Both the position numbers and the translations under genes were made by a program. Of a DNA stretch of 64,000 nt, positions 13,576 to 24,245 are shown piece after piece (the first letter of the stretch is position 1; each line of letters starts with the position of its first letter). A model generated the notes under the pieces. That model worked only from the letters and a program-made list of their open reading frames with translations, was not told the DNA's origin and did not search any database. This stretch comes from Rhabditophanes sp. KR3021 (taxonomy: Eukaryota > Nematoda > Chromadorea > Rhabditida > Alloionematidae): NCBI GenBank assembly GCA_963281155.1, contig CAUJLY010000006.1, positions 10,044,001 through 10,108,000 of the forward strand, given 5' to 3'.

Positions 13576-14079
13576 TTAAAACTGATGTGGATGATCGCAA
13601 TGTACCTTAGCATTTGGTTTTGGTTGTTGATGCCAACAATCAACTACAGCCTTGTCACACGCACATAATTCTTTAGCACATCCAGTACTTGATTCTAAAA
13701 AAATAAACAAAATGAAGTCAAACGCACGTAATAAATTACCTGAACACATGGGCTCGTGATCTAAGCATTTCCAGGAGTAATCATCGACATATTCAATGGG
13801 AACATCCATACATTTGTGAGTATCAATAGCTGCATCGTAGCATTTGTCGTGTTTTTCACAGCATGCATCAATTTGATCCATTGCTTTTCCAGCTCCACCA
13901 ACTCCGCACCAACAACCATAATTATTGTAAACCAAGGCAGAATAACCTAATCTACATTCTGCCATCATTTGAAGATTCCACAAAGCATTTAACTTCTTCT
14001 TGGTAGTATCAAAGAATGGCTTCTTTGATGAAACAGCCACAATACAAAGTAACAAGCAAATGAAAGCTACACATTTCAT
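13576..14079 (-). CDS. Secreted phospholipase A2
   Basis: Two exons, 14079-13740 and 13694-13576, are split by a 45-nt intron whose length keeps the frame open, so it is easily missed. The product is 152 aa. It starts with a signal peptide (MKCVAFICLLLCIVAVSS). The calcium loop YGCWCGVGG (53-61) and the active-site block DACCEKHDKCYDAA (His76, Asp77) are those of secreted PLA2, which hydrolyses the sn-2 ester of phospholipids with Ca2+. The many Cys residues fit a disulfide-rich secreted enzyme. The length is close to group I-like enzymes. The upstream in-frame GTG was not used as start. A TTTTAG acceptor lies a few bases before the ATG, suggesting trans-splicing or a 5'UTR intron. All visible catalytic residues are intact. 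Confidence 0.92.
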   Translation of the reverse strand: MKCVAFICLLLCIVAVSSKKPFFDTTKKKLNALWNLQMMAECRLGYSALVYNNYGCWCGVGGAGKAMDQIDACCEKHDKCYDAAIDTHKCMDVPIEYVDDYSWKCLDHEPMCSGNLLRAFDFILFIFLESSTGCAKELCACDKAVVDCWHQQPKPNAKVHCDHPHQF

Positions 14080-15156
14080 TGTCACTAAAATATAATATTA
14101 AATTTAGCTATAATCAAATGTGTGAAAGCTGATACTTAATATTTAAAAATGTCCCTAGAATATTGGTTTAAATATTGTCAAAAAATAAGCTTTGTTTATT
14201 AAATATGAGTCAAACCAAAAACAAATGGCAAGGACAGTTGAAAAAAGTAATGCAGTTGGCGCCTGTTACAGATAAATTAGTCACGTTGTTTATGTTCGCC
14301 ATACATATTATATTAATCATCTTCAATTGATTTGCTAAATTATGCTGACTTAGACTCTTTATTTCATTTATTACGGATCGTATGTCTATATTCCATTTTT
14401 CTTTAGTTTCCCCACCTGCTCATTAGTTTAAACGGTGGATAATTGATTGGGAAGGGTAAGGTAAGTGGAATATATCATTTTATAAATGAGAAGGTTTCTG
14501 TAATCATATGTCTACCCATCAAAATGATACACTCAATCGGATAACATTTATAAATAACATATAAATTGATTATGTATTTTTAAGTGTAAAAATTAATAAA
14601 TCTAATCGGCTTATCTTGGTCAAAAACGAACTTGTAATATCTTCATAGTATGATAAATCTTGTTCTCTATATATTTTTTGATATATTAACTAAGTATAAC
14701 TTTGAAATCAAGTATATATGATGTATTTATTATTCAGTAACACATATATGTAGATTGTACACACAGATAAATATTAACCAAAATCAAATATTTTGTCTAA
14801 TCCATATCAGGTTGACATTGAAGTTCAGATGTTTTTCTGAACGACATCAAGTTTAATCAAATCATTCCAGTGGATATATTATTCTCAATGAATTAGGGAG
14901 AATGTCAGATAATTCACTTGACAACGCAATTCTGTGGAAACAAAGGAATCCAGAATATTACTTAAAAAGATCTCGAAAATAGACAACTAATGTTAAAGGT
15001 TTTTATTATTGCATATACAATATAACATAAAGCATAATAAATAATTGCTAATAATTAATTCATTTAAAAGATTTGAATAACATTCCCAATCCTAAAGCTC
15101 CAATTTCCTTTCGTTTGAGTTTGTTGAATCCAATATTTTCTCTAAAATTAATATAA
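14080..15156. other. Intergenic region between the phospholipase A2 and CRELD genes
   Basis: AT-rich. Bases just above 14080 should hold the PLA2 promoter and those just below 15157 the CRELD 3'UTR. I see no gene, RNA or repeat here. Confidence 0.5.
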
Positions 15157-16343
15157 TTAAGAGCTGAAGAATTCTTTCGCCTCATCGGGAATGCTGCTCT
15201 GATCTAATTTGTACTCAATAATAGCCATAATAATGGACGCTACCAGGGCAATAATTGCCAAGGTAATAGATTTGTGCCAAATTATGAAAGTCAAAATTCC
15301 TACAAAACCAGATAAAGCTATCGTTCTTAAAAAGGTGTCTGGTCTTATCCAGCCTTGATCTACCTTAGCTGAAAATGATATCAACTTATTAAAGTGTCTA
15401 AACAACTAATATTCATGCAAAATAATATGACAAATCTAAAACAAAACCATCTACCGACTACATCAATTTACGTACCTGCTACATCGACTTCACATTTATC
15501 TAATTTGCTGTTGAAGACGTAACCCGTAGTGCAAACGCATTCGAAGGATCCAATACTATTTTTGCATACTTGGTAACTCTTTGTACATTGATTGGACAAC
15601 AGGCACTCGTTGACGTCGACACATTCAGAATCTTTCATTTCATATCCAGATCTACAAGCGATGCATGATTTAGCTCCTTCTCCAGTACAACCTTTTGCAC
15701 AACCATCAAAACATTTGTTACATTCGATAAAAGTAGCATTTTTCTGAGTTGGATAAAAGTGAGCAGCACAATTACTGCATTGGCTTCCAACATATCCAGA
15801 ATCACAAGAGCATTTGCCGGTCCCTTTTCTAGTTTCATCTCCGCTACAATATCCTCTCCCAAAACAGACTTTTCCATCATCTAATAACCCAGGACAAGGT
15901 CCACAATCTTTCCCAAAGTGACCTTTAGAACAGCACAATTTCAATACGTCATGACAAAGGTACTGTTGAAGGTCTGGTTGATCAAGCTGATGATTGAAAA
16001 ACCATTCCTCGATTTGCTCTTCATTGTTTTCCACAATGCTGTGGCATTTAAATTCAACATCCTTTTGAGCTGCATATTCTTTATTGTCTTTAAGATTGCT
16101 TTTTTGACAAACGAATTCCATGATTTCGAGAAGTCGTGTTTCTGAAGTTTTGAATTTACCTAATTTCCTTTCTTCCCAATCAGTATTGCCACCAGCAAAG
16201 TTTCCTTTAACGGTTGCTTCCATCCCAATTTTGAATGTTTCTGCTAGTAAGTGACAGGCAATACATTCTCCTGTTACCAAGTTAATATTAGCATAAAGAG
16301 ATAGTAATAAAATTTGAAGAAACTTAAATAAATATAAGGCCAT
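15157..16343 (-). CDS. crld-1: CRELD protein (cysteine-rich with EGF-like domains)
   Basis: Two exons, 16343-15476 and 15368-15157, join in phase to 359 aa. An N-terminal signal sequence is followed by the conserved CRELD opening CIACHLLAETFKIGMEAT and GGNTDWEERKLG, then furin-like/EGF-like cysteine repeats. A calcium-binding EGF repeat begins at DVNECLLSNQC. The second exon encodes two C-terminal membrane segments (about SGFVGILTFIIW and ITLAIIALVASIIMAII) and a short tail. CRELD proteins are ER-resident. In vertebrates they act in heart development, and in C. elegans CRLD-1 assists acetylcholine receptor assembly (known for the family, not seen here). An upstream in-frame TTG was rejected as start. 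A GTTATAG acceptor lies about 20 nt before the ATG. Confidence 0.92.
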
Positions 16344-19045
16344 TGGTGTATGGAAGGAAACCACTATAACAATGAAAGAAAGTTTAAAAAGAAAATGGAA
16401 CAATGAATCGAATTTAATATAGATATAACTGACCAGATGGTCTTAACTTTCAAATAAACCCATACATATAGACATCCAACTTGGCCCTGTGTTATATTGT
16501 TTGCTCAGAATGTCGTTTTAGGAGTAGACGGAGAAAAAAGAAGCTCCCTTTTGTTTGTTTTGACATAGTTCTCATATACATTTATTCGGTTCGCTTAGTT
16601 TAGTGAGTATTTGTTTTTGTTATTATTATGAAAGTAAAATATATTATGAATAAATTTGCAAGCACATTTATTTTTAATTAATTTATTTTTCTGATTTACT
16701 CTTATGGAATTATTATTAAACGAACGCAATATGGTTGTTTTGTTGCTTATTTTGTGTCTTAAATAAAATTGTAAAAAATATCTTAGTATCTTATTTTGTA
16801 ACTCGTATCAATGTGACATAAGAAGGTTTATTCAGTGGAGCTATGTTTAGTTATGCTTCAAAGGAAAAATGTCCTACTTGCACATATTTTCGCATTCATT
16901 GCGTTAACACTAACTTTATGATTAACTTCATTGATAATAAGGTTATTAATTGGAAATGGTGCACTGCTATATCTAGTGAATGGGTTACTTATTGTATGCA
17001 ACCAAAGATTATTATATTATCAATGTATTTGATGAAGTCAATCACCACATATAAAATAAATACGTAAACCATTTTAAGTACTTTTTTGCATATTTGACTA
17101 AGGAAACATTTGTATTCATTTTATTTGAAATTTGGCCAACCATGGAAATTTAATTTAGTATGTGTGCTTACATTGCTTATACTGATATATCGACTTTAAC
17201 CGAACAACAAACTAAAATCATGTGTTCTTAGTTGCTTTATCTTTACCCACTAAAATAATTATTAGTTCAATTTTGACCAAAATGAACTTATGTTTACTTG
17301 AATCTACAGAGATGTGTGCTTTCTTTTGATGATATAATACTAAAATATTGTTGCATCCATATAGTGAATATACGAAAATGTGTATATTCTATATTTAGAT
17401 TTAGAATATTATTCATGTGTATTTTGCTTGAATTATTGGATTTATAATATGTGACATTTTATTATTACTATCTAGGATCCAATCACTATCCTCATTTAGG
17501 TACCACTTCATCTATTTCTATTATTTACTTCATTTTAGTTTAGCTCTAAATCGTAAGTAGTTTATATATTATTGGCATTAGGTGGCCACGATTTTTACAG
17601 ATAAAATCAAATCTATTTAAATACCCTTTGCGTGTAACCCCTACTAGAAGTATACCCAGGCCTTAGGACCAGTCGGTTTACCTTTTTTTACTATATCCTC
17701 AATTTAATAGTGTACTCATTTATTTTTATATCTCTTGACTAAAAATGTGGTTTGAAAAAATGATTTATTTAAACAATAGGCAACATATGCCTAGATTATA
17801 AAATATATAACATTATTTACTTTCTATTTATGACTTTTAACAAATATGAAAATGCAATTTTGGTACGATTGTTTTATTTATAATATCAAATACTTTTTAA
17901 TACCATTACATGAGTTTGTATAAAAGTTCTTTGATTGAACTTAGAAAGGCTGATTTTGAATGTTATTTCTATGTCACTTGTAATAAAATTGCAAAAGGGG
18001 TATTAAAAATAATTTATTAGATTGTGTCTTCAATAAGTAATATCCCATCAAATGAAAGAATAACATTTGTATTGAAGATATATGTATATATTGACAATCA
18101 CTCATTTACGTAAACACCGTTTCTCATCCTTAAGCGTTGACTTATATTAGGTCTAAAATAGTTATTGTTTATTTGGAAATGTATAAAAAATTAGTTGAGA
18201 ATATGTTTCCAAATAAAAGTTGTAAATAGAAGCATCACTAGTTTAGTACAAAATATTTACATTTCCTTTGTTTAATGTAATTTTCCTTATGCAAAGCATT
18301 TCTATGCGTGTTTTCAATATATTATATGAAATAATGAAAAGTATTCTCTTTGTATAATTATTAAATATTACACAAAATAATTTATTCATTTTCGGAGTGT
18401 TTTTTGAAAAACAAAATTAACACATCTTTCGTTTGAAAAACATTAGAAGATTGAAAGTGTCGCAGAATTGTTTAATATAAATAGTCGTTATCTGACATTT
18501 TTACCAATATTGAAGTGTTAAATCGTAGTTAATTTCATCTGTGTAGTGCATTAATGAATCAAAAAGGGCTTGTTATGATTGCTAAGTAAGGATTAAATAT
18601 AATGATCTATAGGCTGTTTATTCCCTAAAAAACCAATTTTATGACTACCTTAAGTGTAATTAAAATATTTATTTATACGGACGATATTTTCATTAATAAT
18701 CATTTACTAAACTGATTCTAAGCATCAACATTTTTGGCTAATATTATTTCAGCGTATAATAAGGTATTATCGTTGACAGGTACTACTTTGTAAACTAAGA
18801 ATCATACACATTTTTAATTTATAAATCAAAAAAACGTTTTTTAGTAAATGTCAGCATGCATCTTTGTAAAAGTTATCTGATGGAAATTGTGCGTACAAGT
18901 TGATCAATCATTAATTTACCTTATATAAAATATAATTGCTACTCCATCGTTTTATTAAATTACCTGACAAAAAAGAGTCATCTAAAGAACCACTATTGGT
19001 GGAATATATTTTCTAAACCAAGTACCAATTTAATACAAATCATCA
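16344..19045. other. Divergent intergenic region between the CRELD and SLC22 genes
   Basis: The two genes are head to head, so promoters for both should lie here. The DNA is AT-rich with many A/T runs. A short frame at 16843-17067 (+) lacks splice or domain support and was not accepted. No RNA gene was recognised. Confidence 0.5.
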
Positions 19046-20803
19046 ATGACTTTCATTTCAGCTCCTGATAAAGCTTGCTTTGCTAATCCTGCGAATTGTC
19101 TTGACATCGTAGTAGTCAAACCAACAAAGATGAAGTTTGATGATTTGTTATTCTCTGCTCTTGGAGAGTTTGGAAAATATCAAGCTATTCAATTTTTGTT
19201 AGTATGTCTTCCTACTATGTTTACCGCAATGCATTCTCTTTCATGGACATTTACTGCGCCGGAAATTCATCATAGGTAACTCCGAACTAAGTGTACATTT
19301 CTTTATTTATTTTAATTAAGGTGTCGTATTGCAGGCGAGGCAGATAATGATAGCTATTTTCGTTCAATTCCTTCAAATATCATTGACAAGACTAATTGTT
19401 CTTTTGTTGACAAATCAACATGTCCTTTCCAAAATTGTAGGATTGAAAAGTTAGACACTTGCCCGTATGGGTACATCTTTGATTTGCCAGAAGGAACGTA
19501 CACGGCTGTGAACAGGTGGGAGTTGGTGTGTGGTGATTCGATTTGGATTGCTGTAATTCAAGGAGCTTATTATGCTGGACAAATGGCAGGATCAATCATC
19601 TTTGGAACGATGGGAGATAAATTTGGGAGAAAGAAAGTGTTTTTAGTAGCTATTGGAATTCAAATTGTTGCAGGATTTTTGAATCCAGTTGTCCCAACTT
19701 GGTATTTATATGCTTTAATGAGATTTGCTGTTGGTTTTGCCCATCCAGGAATTTTCGTGATTGCTGTTATTATTGGAATGGAGTTGGTTGGACCGTCAAA
19801 GAGAAAGTTAGCTTCAGTTGTTACAGGATCATTTTTCGCAATTGGCCAAATTGTTCTAGGTGTTTTGGCTTATTATTTGAGAGATTATACTCATTTGCAA
19901 GCTGCTATTGCTGCTCCCACCTTACTTTTCCTCAGTTATTATTGGTTAGTTCCGGAATCTCCTAGGTGGTTAGTAAGCAAAAAGAGATATGAAGATGCTA
20001 ACAAAATTCTCAAGAAAGCAGTTAAATTTAACAAGAGTAGTTCTAGAAGTCTTCCAGACAAATGGTGGCTTGAACTCGAAGATTTAGACAGTCCAGTTGA
20101 ACAAGCTGTCCCAGAAAAAAAGTATGGTTATGCTGATTTGTTCAAAACACCCCAGATGCTTCGTCGTTCCCTCGTCTCCTTCTTTATGTGGCCAGTAGTT
20201 TCAATGATTTATTATGGCGTTGCAATGAAACCAGACTTTCTAGGAGGAGACATTTATGTTAGTTTCATCTTTGGAGGTATCATGGAATTACCAGCTTTGT
20301 TTATTGTTTACCTTACCATTGATAGACTCGGAAGAAAGCCCTTGCTAATTGGCGGATACCTTATTTGTTCATGTTGTATGATTTTGTCATTATTCCTCGA
20401 AGGAAGACCCCTTCATTGGGGTATTAATTTGGTCTTGTATGCTATTGTTAAAGGATCTATTACAGCTGTTTATGCTTCTGCATACACTTTCAGTCCTGAA
20501 TTATTCCCAACAGTAATTAGAAACTCTGCCATGGGCTTATGTTCAACTTTTGCTCGTATTGGAGCTATTCTTGCCTCCTTCATCTCTATGTATTTGGTTA
20601 GTAGATATGGACGAATCTACATGGTAGCACCATTTGCCTCCTGCGGATTTTTGGCGGCATTTATGATTTGGTTCCTTCTTCCGGAAACAAACGGAAAACC
20701 TTTGGCTGAAACTATTGATCAAATCGAAAAGACAAATACTTTCAGACAAGAAGCTGAACTTACTCTTCTTAAAAAGGAAAGTCCAAAAAAAAGAAATGAA
20801 TAA
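19046..20803 (+). CDS. SLC22-type organic ion transporter (major facilitator superfamily)
   Basis: Two exons, 19046-19275 and 19321-20803, separated by a 45-nt intron, give about 570 aa. The join restores the conserved HRC motif (...EIHHRCRIAGEAD) before the large Cys-rich extracellular loop after TM1. Family marks include GTMGDKFGRKK (about 172-182) between TM2 and TM3, and PESPRWLVSKKRYEDA after TM6. Twelve membrane segments are expected. SLC22 members carry organic cations, anions or carnitine across the plasma membrane; the substrate cannot be told. The start is uncertain. A strong acceptor, CTTTCATTTCAG, ends at 19061 just after the ATG at 19046, so the true start may be in an unseen upstream exon or at the Met at 19131 (MKFDDLLFSALGEFGKYQ). 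Confidence 0.9.
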
Positions 20804-20967
20804 CTTATTTTTAAACTCTTTTAATGAACGCCTGCATTTTATTACTAATTTGTTATATTTTTCATTGTATTAATAATGATATTACCATTTATTAAATTCG
20901 TACTTCATACATATTCTCCTTTCTGTGTTATCATTGTATCAGATTTGACTCATTTATTTACTGTTAA

Positions 20968-21490
20968 ATCTGAAATTCCGTAAATTAGCAAATTAGTTTG
21001 TAACCACATCTTCGTGAATTATTGTAGTGTCTTTTACGGTCTATGGAAAAGAGATATCAAATATCTTTTTGATGTTTTAGGTACTATGATAGCTTATCTT
21101 TCGAACAACTCCAGTGGAATTTTGAAACAAATATTGGGTCTTGAGAACAGAGGTCAAAATTTTGACTTTTTCCAGACTTGCTCTGGGAATGTGCATTAGA
21201 TTGAATTTCTTGAAAAATATGCTGCACAAGTTTGTAGACTGGAAAAATCGAGCTTAATGACATATATCAGAACTTTAAACCTCAAATGGCCTGCTTGAAG
21301 GGACAGTGAGTAATGTGGGATCACATAATATAGAAAATATTATTTTTTGTAATGAGTTTAAAAGAGTCAAAAAAGATTTGCAACAATCAGCTCTCTTATG
21401 TAGAAAGTTAAAATCTTATTTGGTTAGGCCGCCTGTAAGGCAATGATAAAAAAGAAGAAGTCTCGAAAAGGTGTATTCCTAATCTGGTCA
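20968..21490. repeat. Degenerate interspersed repeat, copy 1
   Basis: Starts with TCTGAAATTCCGTAAATT and shares many blocks in the same order with 23835-24245. Examples are AAGAGATATCAA(A/C)TATCTTTT, a TACTAT(G/A)ATAGC block, CTTTCGAAC, TAATGACATAT, GTGGGAT and ATTTTTTGTAA. The translated frames are broken by stops. It abuts the truncated protease pseudogene, where the missing N-terminal half would be. Origin is uncertain; a decayed transposable element is the simplest reading. Confidence 0.6.
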
Positions 21491-21513
21491 TTGAAAAACA
21501 TATTACATCTGGG

Positions 21514-22021
21514 TTGAAAGCCAAGAAATTTTATTATAATCCAAACTACGATTCACAATTTATGAATAGTGGAAGTGATTATGTTATAATTGAACTTGAT
21601 GAAGAATTAAATATTAAGAAGAATGCTTCTTTACCATTTTTACATGTTGGAAAATCAGAAAACATTAAATCATTTACTGTATATGGACAAAAATATGACT
21701 TCAGAGCGAAAATATAGGTTGAAAAATTTACATATAAAAATCCTTATGTGTAAAAATCAAAATGTGCAGTCAAAGAATTCTTAGGAAATATTGTTTCAAT
21801 TTTGCACCTAAAATTGGAGGTACTTGTTATGGGGATAGTGGTGGACCTTTGGGTTCAGAATACCAAATATCTGACATTGTTGGTACTTCAACTTTGTATT
21901 TAGTTTATGTAATTTATCAGACCTCTACATTAAATTCCCCAAAATAGGAAACTAATCATTTTGTACAAGTCGAATGCATTGTCGATCAGATTTATAGCTT
22001 TATGCTTAATGCGTCACCATA
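21514..22021 (+). pseudogene. Truncated, frameshifted chymotrypsin-like protease pseudogene
   Basis: This is a decayed relative of the intact protease at 22303-23293. Matching blocks are DYVIIELDEE (acid-residue strand), PFLH, KNPYV against NDPYV, GDSGG (serine motif, CYGDSGGPLG), and a tail QIYSFMLNASP against QIYDFMLKASP. In-frame stops occur at the TAG after RAKI (21715-21717), the TAA after PYV, and a TAG before ETNHFVQVE. A frame change is also needed near 21800. The N-terminal half with signal peptide, activation site and catalytic His is absent; the repeat copy 1 lies there instead. It cannot encode an active protease. Similarity begins at about KAKKFYY, near the annotated start. Confidence 0.85.
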
Positions 22022-22302
22022 ATTCATGTCACTGCTATACTTGAAAAATAAGATTATTTTATTAAAACGTTTCAATTTGTTCTAGCTATTGTTCCGTATT
22101 TTTAATGTAATGATTATTTTAGATAAAACTAAAGGTATTATTTGACAGCAATTCAAAAGGACAATAAAATGTCACAATTTGTAAGAACAAACATTTCCAT
22201 GCAATGCTAAAGAAGCAATCTCTATTTCTTAATCATTGAATATTTTAATATATAAAATCAAAGCTTTCTCTAATTATCAATTGAAACATAAACTTCAATT
22301 GG

Positions 22303-23293
22303 ATGATGAAAAGCTTGTGCGTAGTACTTACTTTTCTAGCTTTTGGAACTGATTGCTCTGCCAACAAGTATACCAAAAAACTGCCGTATTATAGTAAGTT
22401 TGAGTGGTACTTTGTAATCTAATATTCTTTAAGATTACGAATACTGTGAAGGTGAGCAATTGAAATCTCAGAATTACATATTTGGAGGAGAACAAATAAC
22501 TGATGTTGAAACAACTCCGTGGAATATTTTTATTGTTAAAAATAAAGGAAACGATACAAATTATAAGCAAACTTGTACTGGTACTTTGATATCACGAAAG
22601 CATGTTTTAACAGCTCAGCATTGTTTTCAAAAAGATGATTTGAAAAGCAGGATTGCACGTTTTAGATTTATTGTGAATATTTTCTGTGAATCCGATACTG
22701 AAAAAGATTCGGATTGTATTTCGAGGCAAGTTAAATCTGCTAGAAAAGCTAAGTCATTTTATTTCGACTCAAATTTTAATGAGAATGAATTATTGGAAAC
22801 AGCGGGAAATGATTATGTCATAATTGAACTTGATGAAGAAGTTCCCATAAGAAAACATGCTTGTTTGCCATTTTTGCATGAGAGAGATGTAAAAAATGTC
22901 AAGCCATTAACAGCTTATGGCTATGGCAAGTCATTGAATAAGGATATGGAAACACAATATGACATGAAATTGAGAAAATACATTTACAATGATCCTTACG
23001 TCCTTTACTCAAAATGTGAAGCTGGAAAACATTTAAAAAATTTGATTTCAATTTTTTTACCCAAGACTGGAGGAGTATGCTCGGGTGATAGTGGTGGCTC
23101 TTTGGGTTTTTTCACAGATGGACAAAGATTTAACATTATTGGTGTTTCATCATTTGTTTTGGGTGGATGTGTATTTTCAGCCACATTTTCAAGCTTCCTC
23201 AAATATTTCCCTGGAACGGCAACTAATCATTTTGCACAAGTTGATTGTTTTTCCCAACAGATTTATGACTTTATGCTTAAAGCATCGCCATAA
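22303..23293 (+). CDS. Secreted chymotrypsin-like serine protease
   Basis: Two exons, 22303-22393 and 22434-23293, give 316 aa. A signal peptide (MMKSLCVVLTFLAFGTDCSA) is followed by a propeptide and an activation-site-like IFGGEQ (Ile46). Catalytic triad candidates are His93 in LTAQHCF, Asp157 in NDYVIIELDEE and Ser250 in CSGDSGGSLG. His sits in TAQHC rather than the common TAAHC. Spacing fits the trypsin/chymotrypsin fold (family S1); the divergent overall sequence resembles nematode-specific S1 branches. It is probably a secreted digestive or tissue protease; the substrate is unknown. A broken paralogue lies 0.3 kb upstream in the same orientation, so the pair arose by duplication. The last codons (QIYDFMLKASP) match the pseudogene closely. 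Confidence 0.9.
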
Positions 23294-23834
23294 CTTCTAC
23301 AATTATTGTCAATGCATTACTTGACTAATTAAAAAATTTAGAGCATTTTAAGTTCCTTTCAACATCTTCTGTTTAACCATTAAAATGATTGTCTTGTATG
23401 TATTTTTATATGGAACATTTTAACACAATTATTACATTGATAATTTAAAAACAGTTTAAAAAGACTGCCTTATATTCACTATCGAAATATATAATAAAAG
23501 CTTCCATCTGATACTTTAAGCCTTTTGACTAGATAATAATATGATCATACAAATGTCAGATGAATATATATCGCTCGCAAGGACATGAAGAATGAGATAA
23601 TATTAAAAGTGTGGTGCGATAGCTGGTAATAAAAATCATTTTCCAATATTATCCAACAATGATATCTTTTGTAAATTTCTAGCAGTTTATTGAATTTAAA
23701 TACCAGATCCATGAAATGCTTAAAAATTCAAAACTATTGTTGAAACAAGTTTGAAATTACATTCAATCTTAAAAAATCTAATTTATTTTATTATATTTTC
23801 ATGAGATTTCATATCGCTATCTACTACTATATAA
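23294..23834. other. 3' flank of the protease gene
   Basis: AT-rich, with weak similarity to the flank after the pseudogene at 22022-22302 (for example ACTTGA...AAAA and TTAA...AATGATT words). This suggests the 3' flank was part of the duplicated unit. No gene seen. Confidence 0.4.
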
Positions 23835-24245
23835 TTCTGAAATTCCGTAAATTTGTATGTAAGATTTTTCTGTAAACTTTTCAAAGGCCTCGCCCGGAGA
23901 GTAGGAAAGAGATATCAACTATCTTTTAAATGTTCTTAGTACTATAATAGCATCTCTTTCGAACTAAAGTAGTGGAATTTTTGAAAAAACTGGATTTAAT
24001 GACATATGAAAAAACTCAGAAGATTAAATGGTCTGCTTGGAGGGACAGCTAATATGTGGGATACAAATGTAATAAATGTCATTTTTTGTAACGTTTTTAA
24101 AAGGGTAAAATTTGATTTGTATTAATCCAAAACTCTTATGTGAAACGAAAATCGCTTATTTGAGTTAGAATAGACAGCCTGCAGAGCGATGATAATGAAA
24201 ATAAGTTTCCGCAAAAACTGTTATTATATGTCAATTCCTTCACGT
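23835..24245. repeat. Degenerate interspersed repeat, copy 2
   Basis: A second copy of the element at 20968-21490, beginning TTCTGAAATTCCGTAAATTT, with the same block order and stops in all frames. Copy 1 lies 5' of the pseudogene, while this copy lies about 0.5 kb 3' of the intact protease gene. Just beyond it (24245-24430) is a stretch with PSRGKRG-like and KWLKECRRW-like translated words, which faintly resemble the C-terminal tail of non-LTR retrotransposon polymerases. That match is weak. Confidence 0.55.

Noticed and set aside
13576..14079. Horizontal origin for the phospholipase A2
   Set aside because: It has a nematode-type intron, normal AT-rich codons and all family features; secreted PLA2 genes are ordinary in nematodes.
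482..16343. An operon made of the consecutive minus-strand genes
   Set aside because: Spacing between these genes is 1 to 4 kb, far larger than the roughly 100-bp gaps of nematode operons, and functions are unrelated.
16843..17067. 74-codon frame upstream of the SLC22 gene
   Set aside because: No signal peptide, domain or splice context. Its Cys residues are not in a recognisable pattern.
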